A DNA stretch of 8,764 bases from Pirellulales bacterium (GTDB lineage Bacteria > Planctomycetota > Planctomycetia > Pirellulales > JALHLM01), in assembly GCA_022844585.1 (NCBI GenBank), contig JALHLM010000243.1:1-8764 (forward strand). Reading direction: 5' to 3'. Positions 6,644 to 8,764 of this stretch are shown piece after piece (the first letter of the stretch is position 1; each line of letters begins with the position of its first letter). The notes beneath the pieces were generated by a model. It was not told the origin of the DNA. It was given only the letters and a program-made list of their open reading frames with translations, and made no database searches. The translations under genes and the position numbers were made by a program.

Positions 6644-8035
6644 TTAGGCGTGAATCGCCTGGTTGCTGACGGCGAGTGCGGCTTCCTTGATCGCTTCCGA
6701 GAGCGTCGGGTGCGCGTGCGACGTGCGGGCGATATCTTCGGCCGTGGCGCCGAATTCCATTGCCGCGGCGCCTTCGGCGATTAGATCGCCGGCACGCGCG
6801 CCGAGAATGTGAATGCCGAGGACACGGTCGGTCTCGGCATGCGCCAGGATTTTTACGAAACCGTCGACCTCATCGAGCGTTCGCGCGCGGCCGTTGGCGC
6901 GGAAGGCGAAGCGGCCTTTGCGGTACGGAATGTTCGCCGCCACGAGTTGTTCCTCGGTCTGGCCGACCGCGGCGATTTCCGGATGCGTGTAGACGACCGC
7001 GGGGATGGCGTCGTAATTGACGTGGCCGTAGCCAGTGGTGATCAAATCTGCGCAGGCGACTCCCTCTTCTTCGGCTTTGTGAGCGAGCATCGGCCCGCGG
7101 ATGACGTCGCCGATGGCGTATACGCCGGACGCCGAGGTCTCGAAGTGTTCGTTGACCGGGATGCGGCCTTTGTCATCGAGTTGCACGCCGATCGTTTCCA
7201 GGCCTAGCCCGTCGGTGTTTGGACGGCGACCGACTGCGAGCAGCACGCGGTCGCAATGAATTGGCTCGGCGTCGGCGCATTCGACGACGCAGCCATCGCC
7301 GGCCCGTTTTGCCGCGGTCACTTTACGGCTGAGTTGGAAATCAAAGCCTTGTTTCTTGAAGAGCTTGTGGGCTTCGCTGGCGACTTCGGCGTCGATGCCG
7401 GGCAGGATGCGGTCGAGGTATTCGAACACGGTCACTTTCGAACCCAGCCGTAGCCAGACGGAACCGAGCTCCATGCCGATGTAGCCCGCGCCAATGACGA
7501 CGAGATGCTGCGGCACTTCGGCAAACGCCAGGCCTTCGGTGCTGGTGCCGATCCGATCGCCGTCCCGTTCCACGCCTTTGAGCGGCGCGATGTTGCTGCC
7601 GGTCGCGATGATGATTTTCGGCGCGGCGAGCGTCGTCTTGCCCGTCGGACCTTCGACGTCGACCACGCCTGGCTGTACGAAGCGCCCCAGGCCCTCGAAC
7701 CGCTCGATCTTGTTCTTCTTGAACAGCGCGTCGATCCCTTTGGTGTTGATCGACACGACCTGTTCCTTACGGGCCAGCATCGCGGCCAGATCGAGCTCCA
7801 CGCCGGACAGTTTGACGCCGTGGCGTTCCAGACCCGCCTTCGCTTTGGCGAAGTGCTCGCTCGATTCGAGCATCGCCTTGCTGGGAATGCAGCCGACGCG
7901 CAGGCAGGTGCCGCCCAACACGGGGTTCTTGTCGACGCAAGCGACGTTCAATCCACGCTGCGCGGCGCGAATTGCCGCGACATAGCCGCCGGGGCCGCCG
8001 CCGATCACGATCAGGTCAAAGGACTGGGAGGTCAT
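6644..8035 (-). CDS. lpdA: Dihydrolipoyl dehydrogenase (E3)
   Basis: This flavoenzyme reoxidises the dihydrolipoamide of pyruvate, 2-oxoglutarate or branched-chain dehydrogenase complexes, or of the glycine cleavage system, passing electrons through FAD to NAD+. From the ATG at 8035 it is 463 residues, the normal family length. The FAD-binding GGGPGGYVAA lies at 12-21, and the redox disulfide is Cys44/Cys49 in GGTCLRVGCIPSKA. A second dinucleotide-binding motif, GAGYIGMELG, binds NAD. A GDV motif completes the FAD site. The catalytic pair is His442 and Glu447 in HAHPTLSE. A start nine codons upstream (GTG at 8062) is possible but would be encoded inside the intergenic repeat, so the ATG is preferred. 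No clear ribosome site is visible. No E1, E2 or lipoylation gene is in view, so which complex it serves is unresolved. Confidence 0.97.
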   Translation of the reverse strand: MTSQSFDLIVIGGGPGGYVAAIRAAQRGLNVACVDKNPVLGGTCLRVGCIPSKAMLESSEHFAKAKAGLERHGVKLSGVELDLAAMLARKEQVVSINTKGIDALFKKNKIERFEGLGRFVQPGVVDVEGPTGKTTLAAPKIIIATGSNIAPLKGVERDGDRIGTSTEGLAFAEVPQHLVVIGAGYIGMELGSVWLRLGSKVTVFEYLDRILPGIDAEVASEAHKLFKKQGFDFQLSRKVTAAKRAGDGCVVECADAEPIHCDRVLLAVGRRPNTDGLGLETIGVQLDDKGRIPVNEHFETSASGVYAIGDVIRGPMLAHKAEEEGVACADLITTGYGHVNYDAIPAVVYTHPEIAAVGQTEEQLVAANIPYRKGRFAFRANGRARTLDEVDGFVKILAHAETDRVLGIHILGARAGDLIAEGAAAMEFGATAEDIARTSHAHPTLSEAIKEAALAVSNQAIHA

Positions 8036-8054
8036 GAGGGTCTTTTTTAGAGGG

Positions 8055-8089
8055 TTCACCACGGAGTCACGGGAGACACGGAGCGGAGG
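8055..8089. repeat. ACCRCGGAG-type intergenic repeat, copy 2
   Basis: TTCACCACGGAGTCAC and GGGAGACACGGAGCGGAGG form a run of near-nine-base units built on CACGGAG. It corresponds to copy 1 at 4707-4741. It lies just upstream of the dihydrolipoyl dehydrogenase start and would be in that gene's leader if transcription starts further upstream. Confidence 0.65.
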
Positions 8090-8109
8090 TGCGCCTGCAA
8101 CGTGTTGCG

Positions 8110-8124
8110 CCTATTGAATATAGG
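8110..8124. promoter_or_regulatory. Small hairpin overlapping a candidate -10 element for lpdA
   Basis: CCTAT and ATAGG (8110-8114 and 8120-8124) form a perfect five-base inverted repeat around TGAAT. On the minus strand the same bases contain TATATT (8122-8117), five of six to the -10 consensus, about 80 bases upstream of lpdA. No acceptable -35 element is found 16-18 bases further up, so the promoter call is weak. Confidence 0.25.
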
Positions 8125-8186
8125 TCGCCGGGATTGGGGAAGTGGGGCGCACCGGCAGCGTTGACGGCGAAACGGGATCACAGCCT

Positions 8187-8202
8187 CGTAGCGCCAGCGA
8201 GG
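8187..8202. repeat. Third copy of the CGTAGCGCCAGCGAGG core
   Basis: These 16 bases are identical to 15-30 in the left outer arm of the palindrome at the window's left end, and match the right arm (143-158) at 15 of 16. Here the core stands alone, without an inverted partner, in the gap between lpdA and the ArsR gene. The flanks differ, so only the core is shared. Confidence 0.8.
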
Positions 8203-8226
8203 CAGAGAGGACGCGGCCGAGTGTTC

Positions 8227-8240
8227 TAAGCTGAAGCTTA
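8227..8240. repeat. TAAGCT/AGCTTA inverted repeat
   Basis: TAAGCT and AGCTTA are separated by GA, giving a perfect 6-2-6 palindrome about 100 bases upstream of the ArsR gene. It could be an operator, but nothing else supports this. Apart from the repeats listed, I see no gene in the 8036-8338 gap. Confidence 0.35.
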
Positions 8241-8320
8241 CAGCAGCATCGCCAACAACACGAAGAACACGCGCCGTGATCGCGATAGCGCATGGACGCT
8301 TGACAAACGCCCATCGTTAT

Positions 8321-8336
8321 GTCACCGTTTGGTTAC
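8321..8336 (+). promoter_or_regulatory. Candidate ArsR operator (GTCACC-4-GGTTAC)
   Basis: GTCACC and GGTTAC are inverted around GTTT with one mismatch in six. The site ends two bases before the ArsR start codon, where a repressor could block its own gene. Small ArsR-family dimers usually bind such short inverted repeats. A perfect -35-like TTGACA sits at 8300-8305, but no good -10 element follows at 16-18 bases. No Shine-Dalgarno sequence fits before the ATG. Confidence 0.45.
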
Positions 8337-8338
8337 CT

Positions 8339-8734
8339 ATGGCACAGCCCGAACAGATCGACGAAGTGTTCGCGGCGCTCGCGCACGCGGCGCGGCGGAA
8401 GATGCTGGATGTCGTGAAGGATCAGCCGGGCTGCAGTGTGCACGACGTTTGCGATCATTTCGAAATGACCCGCATTGGCGTGATGAAGCATCTGCGGATT
8501 CTGGAACAAGCGAACCTGATTACCTCCGAAAAACATGGTCGGGTGCGGCGGCTGTATTTCAACGCCGTGCCGATCCAGATGATTTACGACCGCTGGACGA
8601 CGGAGTTCAGCGCTTATTGGGCGGCCGGTTTGACGCGCATCAAATACCGTATCGAGTCAGCCCGCGGTAATGATGCGACGCGCAAGCCGGCCGCCCGGCA
8701 AACCCCCGAGAAGCGAAAGCGACGCCATGGCTGA
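8339..8734 (+). CDS. ArsR-family winged-helix transcriptional repressor (SRPBCC-partnered type)
   Basis: From the ATG at 8339 this is a 131-residue regulator. Residues 1-95 form a winged helix-turn-helix: an N-terminal helix with FAALAHAARRKMLDVV, the helix-turn-helix around SVHDVCDHFEMTRIGVMKHL and LRILEQANLI, and the wing SEKHGRVRRLYF. The tail (about 110-131) is very basic (KRKRRHG). The ELCVCDL metal site of arsenic and cadmium sensors is absent, so metal sensing is not supported. The frame is open 21 codons upstream (to 8276), but that extension does not resemble the family, and it would read through the candidate operator. Its end overlaps the next gene by eight bases, the usual ArsR-AHSA1 arrangement, so the two are probably translated together. 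Self-repression through 8321-8336 is inferred. Confidence 0.9.
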   Translation: MAQPEQIDEVFAALAHAARRKMLDVVKDQPGCSVHDVCDHFEMTRIGVMKHLRILEQANLITSEKHGRVRRLYFNAVPIQMIYDRWTTEFSAYWAAGLTRIKYRIESARGNDATRKPAARQTPEKRKRRHG

Positions 8735-8764
8735 GCGCGAGCCGATCAAGTTCAAGATTTTCAT
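8727..8764 (+). CDS. SRPBCC/AHSA1-domain protein, 5' end only
   Basis: An ATG at 8727 overlaps the end of the ArsR gene in another frame and reads MAEREPIKFKIF before the window ends. ArsR genes of this type are commonly followed by an SRPBCC (AHSA1-like) protein, whose first strand often reads like KFKIFI before an APxxxVW motif. Such proteins have a helix-grip fold with a hydrophobic ligand pocket; the substrate here is unknown. Only twelve residues are visible, so the call rests mainly on gene order and the short start. Confidence 0.6.
   Translation, partial: MAEREPIKFKIF

Noticed and set aside
7505..8050. Plus-strand frames of 163-181 codons over lpdA
   Set aside because: Antisense to dihydrolipoyl dehydrogenase, which is complete and has all catalytic motifs.
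8276..8338. N-terminal extension of the ArsR gene to the upstream start
   Set aside because: The extra 21 residues do not look like the family's N-terminus and would translate the candidate operator; the ATG at 8339 begins the expected first helix.

Overview
The window reads as chromosomal DNA from a GC-rich planctomycete, probably near the Pirellulales. This rests on three things. A small membrane protein carries the FSLRxLL N-terminal motif common in that phylum. Exported LRR and M28 proteins end in PDZ domains, and a soluble FHA-GAF histidine kinase is present. The intergenic gaps hold short GC-rich repeats (cores CGTAGCGCCAGCGAGG and ACCRCGGAG). The phylum assignment is inference; there is no rRNA or other marker gene.

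Layout, left to right. Bases 1-185 hold no gene but contain a striking nested inverted repeat (9-164). On the minus strand, a secreted M28 metallopeptidase with a C-terminal PDZ domain (628-2661) is followed after 25 bases by a four-helix membrane protein (186-602); they are probably co-transcribed. A divergent promoter region (2662-2944) separates them from a plus-strand orphan histidine kinase, FHA-GAF-HisKA-HATPase (2945-4693). After a 126-base gap containing an ACCRCGGAG repeat comes an exported HEAT-like/LRR/PDZ protein (4820-6343). A 300-base convergent gap follows, with an inverted pair of CACGAAAG-type repeats. Then comes minus-strand dihydrolipoyl dehydrogenase (6644-8035). A gap of about 300 bases carries another ACCRCGGAG repeat and a third copy of the CGTAGCGCCAGCGAGG core. 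The window ends with an ArsR-type repressor (8339-8734) whose end overlaps the start of a probable SRPBCC/AHSA1 protein cut by the window edge.

Functionally this looks like a mix of independent units: cell-envelope proteolysis (M28 plus membrane protein), signalling (the kinase could couple Ser/Thr phosphorylation to a His-Asp relay), a putative protein-interaction scaffold (LRR-PDZ), central metabolism (E3 of the 2-oxoacid dehydrogenase complexes) and a self-regulated ArsR-SRPBCC pair. I see no CRISPR array, phage genes, transposase or obvious new defence system. The most unusual material is the intergenic repeat structure, especially the palindrome at the left end.
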